Below are positions 34,318 through 42,959 of a stretch of 64,000 nt of DNA, in pieces (positions within the stretch are counted from its first letter, which is position 1; each line of letters begins with the position of its first letter). The stretch is taken from contig JAVEZQ010000007.1 in assembly GCA_034002905.1 (NCBI GenBank), positions 20,521 through 84,520 on the forward strand, read 5' to 3'. The stretch comes from UBA8914 sp034002905 (GTDB taxonomy: Bacteria > Pseudomonadota > Alphaproteobacteria > UBA9219). Under the pieces are notes generated by a model. It saw only the letters and a list, made by a program, of their open reading frames with translations. It did not search any database and was not told where the DNA came from. A program made the translations under genes and the position numbers.

Positions 34318-34791
34318 TTAATCACATGGATCCGTCGGGGGGTCGATAATCTGGATGCCGGAAATCATGCCAAAATTCGGCACCTCGCCCGCCGCAAGCT
34401 TTTCACGCACCATCGCATCAAGGCGCAAGATACGCGCATAAAGAAGATGCGTACGCTCCAACAAACTGCGTAGGCCCGTCGGCAATTCTTCAAGATCGGG
34501 GCCAATATCGTTTTCACATTCCTCACCACCCGCCAGATCATATTGCGGGGAAGAAAACTCTTCCGGTGAAATCTCGCCGGACAAAAGAGCCTTCATCGCC
34601 AAGAGCCAGGTCATCACCTGAATCAAGCGAGCCGACACGCGCGTATGGTGATACCCGACATGCAGATTATGCGGCAGGTCTGTCTGGCGCGACGACGACT
34701 GTTCCTGAAACGCGATATAGTTGCGCGCTTCTACCGTCAAGGCGACGCCTTCTTCAAAAGTCCTGTCCAACAGGGTTGCGGTCTTGGGCAT
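34318..34791 (-). CDS. RcdA/DUF1465-family protein
   Basis: 157 aa, all-helical. The DUF1465 pattern is visible: FEEGVALTVEARNYI, then LPHNLHVGYHHTRVSARLIQVMTWLLAMKALLSGEIS and a C-terminal helix LLYARILRLDAMV. In Caulobacter the family member RcdA is an adaptor that helps ClpXP degrade CtrA and other cell-cycle proteins. Whether this protein has that role is inferred from family. It is monocistronic and convergent with rpmE. Confidence 0.75.
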   Translation of the reverse strand: MPKTATLLDRTFEEGVALTVEARNYIAFQEQSSSRQTDLPHNLHVGYHHTRVSARLIQVMTWLLAMKALLSGEISPEEFSSPQYDLAGGEECENDIGPDLEELPTGLRSLLERTHLLYARILRLDAMVREKLAAGEVPNFGMISGIQIIDPPTDPCD

Positions 34792-35084
34792 GTTTGAGGC
34801 TCCTTCGTTTCTGCAGAAGGGTCAGGGGGCTCGATTGAAGGCCAGAAGGCCTTTGAATCCACCTTTCCACACCCTATTCCTACCGCAGGGAATCTTAAAA
34901 AGACGTGTAGCTATGTTTAACAAGGACTTAAGAAGGTTGCAAAAGGGAAAAAGGCGGGGTATTGTGCGCCTCCTGTCCTTCACCATTTAAAGGGAAAGGG
35001 TGGGCAAGACCGTAAAAAAGTCTTGAGGATAGGGACCTTCCTGCTTACAAAGGCAGGCCAAGGCCCGTCAGTACCGCATCAGAT

Positions 35085-35159
35085 TGGGGCGTAGCCAAGC
35101 GGTAAGGCAGCGGATTTTGATTCCGCCATGCGGAGGTTCGATCCCTCCCGCCCCAACCA
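35085..35159 (+). tRNA. tRNA-Gln (anticodon TTG)
   Basis: A 75-nt cloverleaf with encoded CCA. Acceptor TGGGGCG pairs with CGCCCCA, anticodon stem GCGGA/TCCGC with loop TTTTGAT, T loop TTCGATC. An AT-rich accessory patch begins directly at its 3' end. Confidence 0.96.
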
Positions 35160-35760
35160 TTCTAACAATCCCAAAACCCTCTGCCTTTGTTTTGTGCGCC
35201 TGCGCGCACGGGAGGTTCGATCTCCCCCTCAACTACATAATCCGAGACCTCTGATTTTTCTTTTACGCTCCGGAGTGAGAGTTTCACAGATATCTGCCGT
35301 TTTTTATCCAAAAGGCAGTTGCCACTAGGCACGTGTAGAACACTAGGGGATTGCAAGGCAGGTTACGCCAAAATTACGAAAGAATAAGAGAAGAATGAAG
35401 AGAAAGCCTTTCTTGTTACAGCTTACTGACAATCTCCTAAAGTCATGAGGGAGGCTGGGGGCATGAGCATACCATTACTTTCCCGAGCATCTCATCAAGT
35501 GCGTTTGGGTTAGGATTCTTTCATTGGTAATCAAGGAACATTCTCTGTTATAGAGGCCAGAAATATTCTGACAAAAGACAAATAACCCACGAATCAGAAA
35601 GAATATTTTTCTGTTCCTTTGGTAGCAAATTTCAGTCAATAGGCCAAATTCCCCGTATTTTCCCTGTTATCATAGAATTTGGGCAGTGACAGTTTATCAA
35701 GTAACGGCTAACACAAGCCCCTAAAAACAATAAAGGAGATTGCGACCATCAATCAAAGCA
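35160..35760. other. Gene-free AT-rich interval downstream of tRNA-Gln
   Basis: A 600-bp interval without a convincing gene. Positions 35209-35235 (GGGAGGTTCGATCTCC then CCTCAACTACAT) repeat, imperfectly, the T-arm and 3' end of the adjacent tRNA-Gln. That may be the trace of an integration or an old duplication. No integrase, hairpin terminator or RNA gene was recognised in the rest. Confidence 0.45.
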
Positions 35761-36738
35761 TCAGCCCAAGACGTGCTGTATCGTAAGAGGTTTGTACTGA
35801 GGTGGAAGCGTATTTCTGTAACCCAACCGATCCGAGACCCGTGAACCGCTTGTGCGAGGATGCGCTGGTAAGGCGATCCTTTCTTTTCCCGGAGTAAGCA
35901 AAGCATCAAAAACAGGTTTGTGTGCATGAAAATGATGCGCCCCATAAACGACTAGAACGGACTTATGCTCTTGCAGCACCCCAACAATCGACCCAATCGC
36001 ATACTTGTCACGCAGGTCTGCATATTTGTTCGCCAGCAACTGAACCGCGGTCGCATGTTCTGGTCTCTCACTCAGAGCATCCCCTTCTCTAGCATCCCAC
36101 GGAATCTTTCGATCCGGATGGTGCTTGAAAAACCATGTTTTGTATTCTTGTGCAGATAGCCATTCCTTTTGCGGATAGCCTCTTGCTGAAGCAAAGCTGG
36201 CAGCTAGCTTGAAGATATTTGAATCAAACGTCTCAGCAAAAAGAGAATGACGCCAAAACTGTTCAAAATGCGACAATATCCAGAAAGCTTGTAATTCTTT
36301 TAGCGAATAACCATACGTGTGCAGCTTCGCAAAAATTTCATTATCGGGACATTCCGCATTAACAAACGGCAAGTTCTTGCCTCGCGCCAACATGATTGTT
36401 AGCTCCATTTCATTGCAACGGGGAGGAACTTGCATCGATTTATTTTCGGCTCCTGCAATATACCTCGATGTCAGGTGTCGGGGCTGCCCCGTCATTTCCA
36501 TGACCACGGCATTAAATTTTAATTCAAGAAATGCTTTTAACACCGTCTGGTTTGTAACGGTGTCCATAGGCGACTGGCTGAATTTGTCATAAAAATGCGA
36601 CGCGTTGATATAATATAATTTATATGGATCTTTGATAAACTCCGTTACACTGACAGGCGGATATCCATATTCCATAAACTCGGAATAGGGATAAATCTTT
36701 ATTAAACTTAAATCAGGGGAAAGAATTGTATCAGACAC
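35761..36738 (-). CDS. Hypothetical protein, possible TraB/ChaN-like fold
   Basis: 325 aa, no signal peptide. The segments FNAVVMEMTGQPRH (about 93-106) and VLVVYGAHHFHAHKPVFDALL (about 261-281) recall the E-x-G and G-x-x-H elements of TraB/PrgY- and ChaN-like proteins, a resemblance too weak to name a function. The protein has many His and aromatic residues. Base composition is lower in GC than the flanking aroQ and rcdA genes, and it lies next to tRNA-Gln, so transfer is likely. Single-gene unit. Confidence 0.55.
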   Translation of the reverse strand: MSDTILSPDLSLIKIYPYSEFMEYGYPPVSVTEFIKDPYKLYYINASHFYDKFSQSPMDTVTNQTVLKAFLELKFNAVVMEMTGQPRHLTSRYIAGAENKSMQVPPRCNEMELTIMLARGKNLPFVNAECPDNEIFAKLHTYGYSLKELQAFWILSHFEQFWRHSLFAETFDSNIFKLAASFASARGYPQKEWLSAQEYKTWFFKHHPDRKIPWDAREGDALSERPEHATAVQLLANKYADLRDKYAIGSIVGVLQEHKSVLVVYGAHHFHAHKPVFDALLTPGKERIALPAHPRTSGSRVSDRLGYRNTLPPQYKPLTIQHVLG

Positions 36739-36940
36739 AATATCTCCTTTATGTCAAACCAGAAACCACCCATAAAGCACACTACTCGTGGGTACTGTAG
36801 ACAGCTATTGTTCCGCTTGCAAATCATTTTTTGTCAAAAAGTATTATCCCAACTAAATTTTGTAAATCTCCCTTCATAGTTTCAATTGTCAAACATACAA
36901 ACAATGACTACGGATAGAAGGCGCGCTTGTGTTTCAAGTT

Positions 36941-37066
36941 ATGCGTTGGAAACTCGATAACGTTATCCGCTTGGGACTTCTGTTCCTCGTGATAGGCACG
37001 AGCTTCTTGTTATACGCTTCAACACCGCCCCATATAAAGATTCATCAGCAGTGGACGCTGCGATGA
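36941..37066 (+). CDS. Possible small membrane protein, 41 aa
   Basis: A short frame (MRWKLDNVIRLGLLFLVIGTSFLLYA...) with one clear hydrophobic helix of about 18 residues after a basic start, ending IKIHQQWTLR. No Shine-Dalgarno sequence is visible. It sits in an otherwise empty 480-bp interval between the AT-rich patch and aroQ. Confidence 0.25.
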   Translation: MRWKLDNVIRLGLLFLVIGTSFLLYASTPPHIKIHQQWTLR

Positions 37067-37215
37067 ATATTGACGATACCGCTTTTAAAGATTCTTATGA
37101 TGCACGTTTGAAGTATTGGGCAAGGGGCTGGCGCCTAGGTCGTTGATCTTGACTTTTCGCCCCGCCACATAGAGACTAAGACTGTTTTTCAATCCCTTGC
37201 TCTGGAACGCCCCTC

Positions 37216-37650
37216 ATGCCCAAAATCCTGATCCTTTTTGGCCCCAATCTCAACGTGATCGGCATTCGTGAGCCGGAAATCTATGGCCACACAACGCATG
37301 CCCAGCTTGTCGAGAATTGCACCCAGAAAGGCCGCGAGCTTGGGCTGGAGGTCACGTGCAGACAAAGCAACTTTGAAGGCGAGCTTGTGACATGGATTCA
37401 GGAAAGTCGTGGGCAGTTTGATGGCATCGTGATCAATGCGGGCGCCTATACACACACCTCCATCGCGATCCTTGATGCGCTCAAGTTTGCGGAATTGCCT
37501 GTGTTCGAAGTCCACATGTCCAACATTTTTGCACGCGAGAGCTATCGCCATCATTCCTATATCAGCCCCGTTGCGCAAGGCGTCATCTGTGGCTATGGCG
37601 CAAACGGCTACCTGTACGCGTTGCAGGAGCTCAAAGAACGCCTTAAATAG
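37216..37650 (+). CDS. aroQ: Type II 3-dehydroquinate dehydratase
   Basis: 144 aa. Typical motifs: LILFGPNLNVIGIREPEIYG, QSNFEGELVTWIQ, IVINAGAYTHTSIAI and FEVHMSNIFARESYRHHSYISPVAQG, which hold the catalytic Tyr-equivalent loop, His and Arg residues of the flavodoxin-like fold. Converts 3-dehydroquinate to 3-dehydroshikimate in the shikimate pathway. Stands alone here; in many relatives it precedes accB, which is not present in this window. Confidence 0.93.
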   Translation: MPKILILFGPNLNVIGIREPEIYGHTTHAQLVENCTQKGRELGLEVTCRQSNFEGELVTWIQESRGQFDGIVINAGAYTHTSIAILDALKFAELPVFEVHMSNIFARESYRHHSYISPVAQGVICGYGANGYLYALQELKERLK

Positions 37651-37792
37651 CTTCTCTTTCAGGCGGCAAGGATTTTCTCGCGTAGGCCAATCTCGGTGAG
37701 CCTGTCAATGCTGCCTTGCTGAAAAACCCAACCAAGTCCCGATAAGACAAGGGGCCGGAAAGAATGATTCTGGGCCGCACGTATCCCGACTA

Positions 37793-38113
37793 TTAAACAA
37801 GCTGCTCAATAAGAGAAATGAGCTGTTGAGTGTCCCCCTCAATGAAGACTCGCTTTAGCCGCGATGCTTCGCCTGACTTTATTGTGATCGCCGCTTTGGG
37901 AACGTTGAAAATCTGCGCGATTTTTTCGATCACGGCTTTGTTGGCCTTGCCATCAACAGGAGCTTCGCGCACCGCAATTTGCAGAGCACTGCACCCTTCA
38001 CCAACATCCACAATCAAGGGGCTTTTTTCCCGGCGTGTTGAAGGACAGACCCGCACATGTATGGTCAGGCCCTTGGGGCTTTCTACCCAGACCCCTTCCC
38101 TCCCGCTTTTCAT
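37793..38113 (-). CDS. DUF167 (YggU-like) family protein
   Basis: 106 aa. The conserved core is VRVCPSTRREKSPLIVDVGEGCSALQIAVREAPVDGKANKAVIEKIAQIFNVPKAAITIKSGEASRLKRVFIEG, matching the DUF167 pattern (P-x-DGKAN, GxxSRxKxV). Function unknown, although the fold is conserved. It begins 10 nt after the DUF4175 gene on the same strand and probably shares its transcript. Confidence 0.88.
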   Translation of the reverse strand: MKSGREGVWVESPKGLTIHVRVCPSTRREKSPLIVDVGEGCSALQIAVREAPVDGKANKAVIEKIAQIFNVPKAAITIKSGEASRLKRVFIEGDTQQLISLIEQLV

Positions 38114-38123
38114 CCTCCACCTC

Positions 38124-40133
38124 TTATTCGGCCACAGCTCGCGCTGAAAGAGAACGGCGCATTTGATCTGTTAAATTGAGCAGGAGATTCTCCAAAACAC
38201 CCTGTGCCTCTGCCTGCTTCACTTGCGCCCGTTCTATCTGATTTTTTTTGAGAAAAACAAGCGCTTGTTCCATGGCAAGCAGGCCCTTTTTAGCCTCTTG
38301 ATCAAGGTCGGGTGACGCTGCTGTAAAAATTTCTTGCAAGGACGTGTAAAGAAGCTTTTGTTGAGCGACCTGATAGGCCATTGCATTACGATAAGCCTCT
38401 CGATCCTTCGGTTTGTTCCGCAACTCTTTTGCAAGACTTCGTTCTGTATCGATCAACTCTCTCTGGTTTTTGACAATAACCCGCAGGGCCAAAACCTTTT
38501 TGGCCAGTTTTGCCTGAGCGGGGGTTAGTTCTGGAGGTGTCGTGCGCATATTTTCGATCAGGTCCTGCAGCTCTGCCAACAGCCTTAACGCGACATCTTT
38601 ATCGCCACTCGCAATATGATCCTTGATCAAAACCAGCCGATTATGAATCTCGTCGGGCGAGGCCATTTCCTGTGCCGTCAAAAGGGGCCAATCCATATCA
38701 TTGGTTGAGGGAATTTGGCGCGCGCGATCTTCTTCCAGCGCTGTAAAATAGCGCCCCGTCGCCCTGAGCATATGTGCCCAAAGAGGGGCTAAATCCTGGT
38801 CTTGGGCACCACGAACCAACGCAAGCGTTATCACACGCTCGGCTTGGGCCAAATCATTACGCGCCAGACCGACGCTCCCCTCCTCTAATCGCACAGCCGC
38901 CTGCCACATAAGGGAAGAAACGGCAGGGATTGTTTGCAAATCCTCATTGATAATTAACCTCATAGCCCCGGCACGCAAAGCAAGAGCCAAGACCGGATCT
39001 CCCCGATATAGGCTCTGCTGACGTGCCAGCCCCGCCATTAAATTAGCAGCGGCTTCCTTGGCAAGAGGCTCCTTTGGAGAAAGAATCTTCTGACGCGTTT
39101 CAATCAAGGCACGCGCAAAAGGATTCTGAAAAGAGCGGGACGGAAGCGTAATAATTTTAGGAGCGCTCCACCCCTTATGCCCGGCACCATCAATGGCAAC
39201 AAGTTGGATTGTAACGGGGATACCTGTCCACGGCAGGGCCGTCAGATCCGTGTAACTCGCTGTCTCGATTTCTTTTGTGGCGGGTGCAAGCAGGGGGATT
39301 TCAACACCTGCCTGCCCGGCAACGCCAGAAGCTTCGGTCGGCGTTACAACAGCCAACACAGACTCTACGCCATGATCATCTAAAGCTCTATAAGCTATGC
39401 GTATTGTTTTTCTGGCGGTGATTTCAATTTCTTCTGTCAGCGCGATATGGGGCGGCTCATTCGCCATAGTTTCAAAGCGCCACAAACCGATCTGTGCCCA
39501 ATTCCTGCGGGCAATCAGTTCATAACTTTTCTCTTCACCTCGAACAGGAACCGAAAAAGTAGTCGTCATTTCCTGTGGATCGATCAGCTCTACGACTTTT
39601 TCTTGACCATTAAAAAGCACAGAAACCGGATGATCTGTGTCCGACCAGCTTACATGGATAAGGCTGCCTTCTAACACCTTTTGCTGTTTAGCCAACAGAT
39701 CATAGGTCAGGGGGACCGAAGGCATATGGGCATAGGCGGGGGGCGTAACCCACACTCTGATCGGAGGCTGAACAAACACCTGCCAACTCGAACCGAGAAC
39801 AACCAAGCTGACAAACGGTAAAAAGAAACGAAGATGGGCCCGATGTGACCAGAAGCCAACCACACCGCGTACAGCCTGTATCACCCAGAACAGGAAAAAG
39901 GCCCACGCAATCAGATGGAGGGGCGCTTGATAGACGGAGAACAGACCGGCCACATAAAGAAGGCCATATATCAAGGCTGTGAGGAACGGGATCACAAGGG
40001 CTCTGGCTATCCCTGGAAGCATGGTTTGAAACCGCACCCACTGTTTCTGGACGCGGCCACTCTTTTCGCGTTTGGGCGATCCCGCGCCACGAGTTAATTT
40101 GTGTTGGAAAATCTTACGGGGCTTACGCGACAC
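38124..40133 (-). CDS. DUF4175 (TIGR02302-type) membrane protein
   Basis: 669 aa. A basic N-terminus is followed by three TM segments (LVIPFLTALIYGLLYVAGLF, LIAWAFFLFWVIQAV, FFLPFVSLVVLGSSW). Then come Ig-like beta-rich periplasmic repeats (VWVTPPAYAH, LIHVSWSDTD, IRIAYRALDDHGVESV) and a long helical C-terminus. The family is usually longer (over 800 aa, with a Gly/Gln-rich tail), so this one seems shortened at the C-terminus. In many alphaproteobacteria it follows lysA; here it overlaps the LysA-like gene by 11 nt. Function unknown. Confidence 0.8.
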   Translation of the reverse strand: MSRKPRKIFQHKLTRGAGSPKREKSGRVQKQWVRFQTMLPGIARALVIPFLTALIYGLLYVAGLFSVYQAPLHLIAWAFFLFWVIQAVRGVVGFWSHRAHLRFFLPFVSLVVLGSSWQVFVQPPIRVWVTPPAYAHMPSVPLTYDLLAKQQKVLEGSLIHVSWSDTDHPVSVLFNGQEKVVELIDPQEMTTTFSVPVRGEEKSYELIARRNWAQIGLWRFETMANEPPHIALTEEIEITARKTIRIAYRALDDHGVESVLAVVTPTEASGVAGQAGVEIPLLAPATKEIETASYTDLTALPWTGIPVTIQLVAIDGAGHKGWSAPKIITLPSRSFQNPFARALIETRQKILSPKEPLAKEAAANLMAGLARQQSLYRGDPVLALALRAGAMRLIINEDLQTIPAVSSLMWQAAVRLEEGSVGLARNDLAQAERVITLALVRGAQDQDLAPLWAHMLRATGRYFTALEEDRARQIPSTNDMDWPLLTAQEMASPDEIHNRLVLIKDHIASGDKDVALRLLAELQDLIENMRTTPPELTPAQAKLAKKVLALRVIVKNQRELIDTERSLAKELRNKPKDREAYRNAMAYQVAQQKLLYTSLQEIFTAASPDLDQEAKKGLLAMEQALVFLKKNQIERAQVKQAEAQGVLENLLLNLTDQMRRSLSARAVAE

Positions 40134-41343
40134 GGTCTTTCACCATCCATTCCGGATAGGTTTCCCATTCCAACTGTTCCGAAACAGCCAAACGTCGGCG
40201 AATGACAGCAAACTGGGCCGCAGAAACAAGGATCTCAGGGATCATTGCCTGTGTACTTGTCGACGAAACGGCTGTGCGGCCAAGGGCTCCCGCCTGCATA
40301 ATGGCGACAAAATCCCCTTCCTTTGTAGACGCAGGGAGTTGGTATTCGCCAAAGCTGTCGGCCATTCCGCCCAGAGGCCCATACACCGAAAAAGTCTTGC
40401 ACGCCCCGTTAATCTCTTGTCGCAAAGGAAGGATTTCATGCCGATGCACGGATGGGGGCAAGAAAGCATCGTTTATACCGGCATCAATAAACAGCGCCGC
40501 CTGTTCTCCCTCTTGCCGTAAATGTGTAACTTTGGAAACAAGAACGCCAGCCTCGGCAACCAGCCGGCGACCATAGCTGTGGGTCATCAGGCACCCCTGA
40601 CGGACGACATTATCATACAGGCGCCGCAAATAACCATCCATGGTTTCTTCTTGTTCTTCACAAGCAGCGCAATCCACTTCACCCTTCAAGCTCAAATGCC
40701 CGATGGCATAACCCGAGTTCCTTAAATGTGCGATCACAAAACCCAAACGCTCGCAGCAAGCTTCATCGGGACAGGAAGCCGCAATGCCTTTGACAACACA
40801 ATTGTCCATATTTGCGAGCATTTCGATGATGCCGTTTATTTGTGACAGAACGATACCATCGCGCCCGGCACCCCCTTCACTGGTGTCGATCTGCAAAAGA
40901 ATGGGCGCTTTCTTTCCTAAACAGAAGGCAACCTGATCGACAAGGGAAAGATCGCTCGCCGAACCAACTTGAATAGCGGAAACGTTGGCCAATAACGCAG
41001 CGGTCATGTCATCTCGCGTTTTCGCTGTACCATTCATAATAATATTATCAGGTGTCAGGCCACCCTCCAGCGCACGCTGTAACTCGCCAACCGTTGAAAC
41101 CTCGCCGCCAGCCCCGCAATCGGACAAAATCTTTATCACAGCTCCGTTTGCGTTGGTTCCAACCGCATAATGAACGCATGTCGCGACATTGGAGAGTTTT
41201 CTCGCCAAATCTCGATAACTGGTTTGAAGTTGTTTCGTGCTTTCGCAGAAGAAGGGCGTATCGACTTCTTCTGTGATTTCCAGAAGAGGGAGCGCCTCAG
41301 CGGTTAAGAGATTATTGCAATAAGTGAACGCATTTTTTGTCAT
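40123..41343 (-). CDS. LysA-like PLP-fold protein lacking active-site residues (probable pseudoenzyme)
   Basis: 406 aa that align end to end with diaminopimelate decarboxylase: GAGGEVSTVGELQRALEGGL, YGRRLVAEAGVLVSKV, FIDAGINDAFLP and EILVSAAQFAVIRRR. The PLP-binding Lys in YAVKAN is Gly here (YAVGTNAN, G62). The HIGSQ motif reads AASCP, the phosphate-binding GGG motif reads LKGEV, the catalytic CES-type Cys motif reads YGPLGG, and the AGAY Tyr is Leu. The frame is intact with no stop, so the protein is probably made but cannot be a PLP decarboxylase. It keeps the family's usual neighbours (lipoprotein upstream, ATGA overlap; DUF4175 downstream). A true lysA should exist elsewhere. Confidence 0.85.
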   Translation of the reverse strand: MTKNAFTYCNNLLTAEALPLLEITEEVDTPFFCESTKQLQTSYRDLARKLSNVATCVHYAVGTNANGAVIKILSDCGAGGEVSTVGELQRALEGGLTPDNIIMNGTAKTRDDMTAALLANVSAIQVGSASDLSLVDQVAFCLGKKAPILLQIDTSEGGAGRDGIVLSQINGIIEMLANMDNCVVKGIAASCPDEACCERLGFVIAHLRNSGYAIGHLSLKGEVDCAACEEQEETMDGYLRRLYDNVVRQGCLMTHSYGRRLVAEAGVLVSKVTHLRQEGEQAALFIDAGINDAFLPPSVHRHEILPLRQEINGACKTFSVYGPLGGMADSFGEYQLPASTKEGDFVAIMQAGALGRTAVSSTSTQAMIPEILVSAAQFAVIRRRLAVSEQLEWETYPEWMVKDRVA

Positions 41344-41543
41344 GGCTTGGGGTCCGTTGCAGGGTCAGGATAGATGCGAGGGTATGTTATTTGTCCGTTG
41401 TGGGCAGGGGTATCCACTTGCGAGGGCCTTTTTCCGCATCCGGAAACAACAAGCACAGTCAAAAAAAGGCACAGCAAAAGCCCCGGCAGCTTGAAGGTCT
41501 TGACGGAAGACGAAAAAAAGATGTGAATGTCCTTGTCTTGCAT
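41340..41543 (-). CDS. Small lipoprotein, LptM-like (lysA-linked)
   Basis: 67 aa. Signal peptide with lipobox: hydrophobic LLLCLFLTVLVVSG then GCGKRP, giving a lipidated Cys followed by GKRP, as in the LptM/YifL-type lipoproteins. The short mature part ends with YPRIYPDPATDPKP. LptM helps LptD oxidation and assembly in E. coli, so a role in LPS transport is possible but inferred. Its stop overlaps the start of the LysA-like gene (ATGA). Its start codon abuts the divergent TlpA frame. Confidence 0.7.
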   Translation of the reverse strand: MQDKDIHIFFSSSVKTFKLPGLLLCLFLTVLVVSGCGKRPSQVDTPAHNGQITYPRIYPDPATDPKP

Positions 41544-41577
41544 GCGTTTAACTCTTTCCCTTTGCGTTGATTCTAGA

Positions 41578-42105
41578 ATGTTTCCTCTCCTCTTCGCAAC
41601 ACTCCTTTCAGCCTTGCGCACATTTTCCTTGGTCGCGGGCGTCTTTTTCATCACAACGGCCCCAGCACTGGCTGATGTGCAGGAAGGCGGTTTTGTCAAA
41701 TTTGATTCGCCACACCCCCTGCCCCCCATGGTTCTGCACGATGTCTCTGGGCAAGAAACAACACTAAGTTCCGTGATGAAGGCCATGCCGCAGCAAGCTT
41801 TTATCTTGTTACACCTTTGGTCCCCGTCTTGCCGCATCTGCGTAAATGAGATTCGTGCGATCGATAAGGTCCGCGCCTCTCTGGCTCAACAAAATATGAT
41901 TGTCGTTTCACTCGCTCAGGACCCGAACGGCCTTAACACCGTCCCCGCCTTTGCGCGACGCCAAGATATTGGAACTGATGGACTTTTTATTGACAAGTCG
42001 CTAACAGCCATGCGAACACTTCGACCGGTTGGGGTTCCAACGACCTATATCGTTTCGCAAGCAGGCAGCATTCTAGCCATGCATGAAGGGGCTATCGAAT
42101 GGTAA
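41578..42105 (+). CDS. tlpA: TlpA-like periplasmic thioredoxin
   Basis: 175 aa from this ATG, which opens a good signal peptide (FPLLFATLLSALRTFSLVAGVFFITTAPALA). Upstream ATGs at 41542 and 41527 are possible, and none has a clear ribosome-binding site. The thioredoxin fold is shown by LLHLWSPSCRICVNEI (CxxC active site CRIC) and the cis-Pro loop VGVPTTYIVSQAG. Predicted thiol-disulfide reductase in the periplasm; TlpA homologues reduce factors for cytochrome oxidase assembly. It is divergent from the lipoprotein gene and ends 8 nt before flgD. Confidence 0.82.
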   Translation: MFPLLFATLLSALRTFSLVAGVFFITTAPALADVQEGGFVKFDSPHPLPPMVLHDVSGQETTLSSVMKAMPQQAFILLHLWSPSCRICVNEIRAIDKVRASLAQQNMIVVSLAQDPNGLNTVPAFARRQDIGTDGLFIDKSLTAMRTLRPVGVPTTYIVSQAGSILAMHEGAIEW

Positions 42106-42113
42106 CAGGCCCC

Positions 42114-42923
42114 TTAGGCACTTGTCGTGGGGGGGTCTTCCTCGGTTGATATGTCCTCGGAGGACGAGCTGTTAGTGTTGGTTGAAGGCGAGCCGGATCC
42201 CGAAGTGCCGACGGAGGCAAAAACGGACTTGATATTTGTATCGCTCACAGACAGATCACCAAGTTTCAGTGTCGTCGTGCCATCAGACGCAGTTTCAATA
42301 CCCGTGACCATGCCGATCACGCGCACATCATCAAGTTCTATAGCTGCACCAGTCGAATCTTTGGCGGCCAAAACAAACTTGTACACCCCATCTGCTGCCT
42401 GCTCGCCGGAATCAAGCTTACCATCCCAAGCGATGCGATTGAGGCCCTTTGTCGTCGTCCCATCAATTTTTGCAATGACATTGCCTTTACTGTCCTGAAC
42501 CGACAAAGTCACGTTGGTTGCCGTCGAAGGTAGATCATAGGCCAACATGGACTGTCCGCCTTGGACAACCAGCTTGCCGTCGGCTGTGGATTCCGTATAA
42601 CGCCCCACATAGCTTAAGAGCGGTGTGATACCATTCGAGTTCAACGCGGTCAGAATCGAATCCAATTTGTCATTCGAAGCAATTTGCTGTTCAACCGTGG
42701 AATATTGCACCAATTGGTTTGTAAATTCGCTGGCGTCCATCGGTGAGGTTGGGTCCTGATTTTTAAGTTGGGTGGTCAAAATCTTTAAAAAAGTGTCATA
42801 ATTGCCCATTAATGCCGATTTTGAGTCAGTCGCCTTGGCAGCCGCAGCTTTCGCCGTTGCTTCTTGCTGGGTAATATAACTATTGATAAGGGTGCTGTTA
42901 TCAACTGCTGAAACGGCGCTCAT
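42114..42923 (-). CDS. flgD: Flagellar hook assembly protein FlgD
   Basis: 269 aa. N-terminal region with the conserved FLKILTTQLKNQDPTSPMDASEFTNQLVQYSTVEQQI; FlgD tudor/Ig domains follow (YDLPSTATNVTLSVQDSKGNVI, RIAWDGKLDSGEQAADGVYKFVLAA). A Ser/Thr/Asn tail ends the protein. It caps the growing hook. Last gene of flgI-flgJ-flgN-fliK-flgD on the minus strand, 36 bp after fliK. Confidence 0.95.
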   Translation of the reverse strand: MSAVSAVDNSTLINSYITQQEATAKAAAAKATDSKSALMGNYDTFLKILTTQLKNQDPTSPMDASEFTNQLVQYSTVEQQIASNDKLDSILTALNSNGITPLLSYVGRYTESTADGKLVVQGGQSMLAYDLPSTATNVTLSVQDSKGNVIAKIDGTTTKGLNRIAWDGKLDSGEQAADGVYKFVLAAKDSTGAAIELDDVRVIGMVTGIETASDGTTTLKLGDLSVSDTNIKSVFASVGTSGSGSPSTNTNSSSSEDISTEEDPPTTSA

Positions 42924-42959
42924 GGCGATATCCTTTCTTTTTCCTGCGACACTCTAAAC

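Noticed and set aside
40123..41343. LysA-like gene as a broken pseudogene
   Set aside because: The frame has no stop or frameshift over 406 codons and the fold-level motifs persist, so a retained pseudoenzyme is the better reading.
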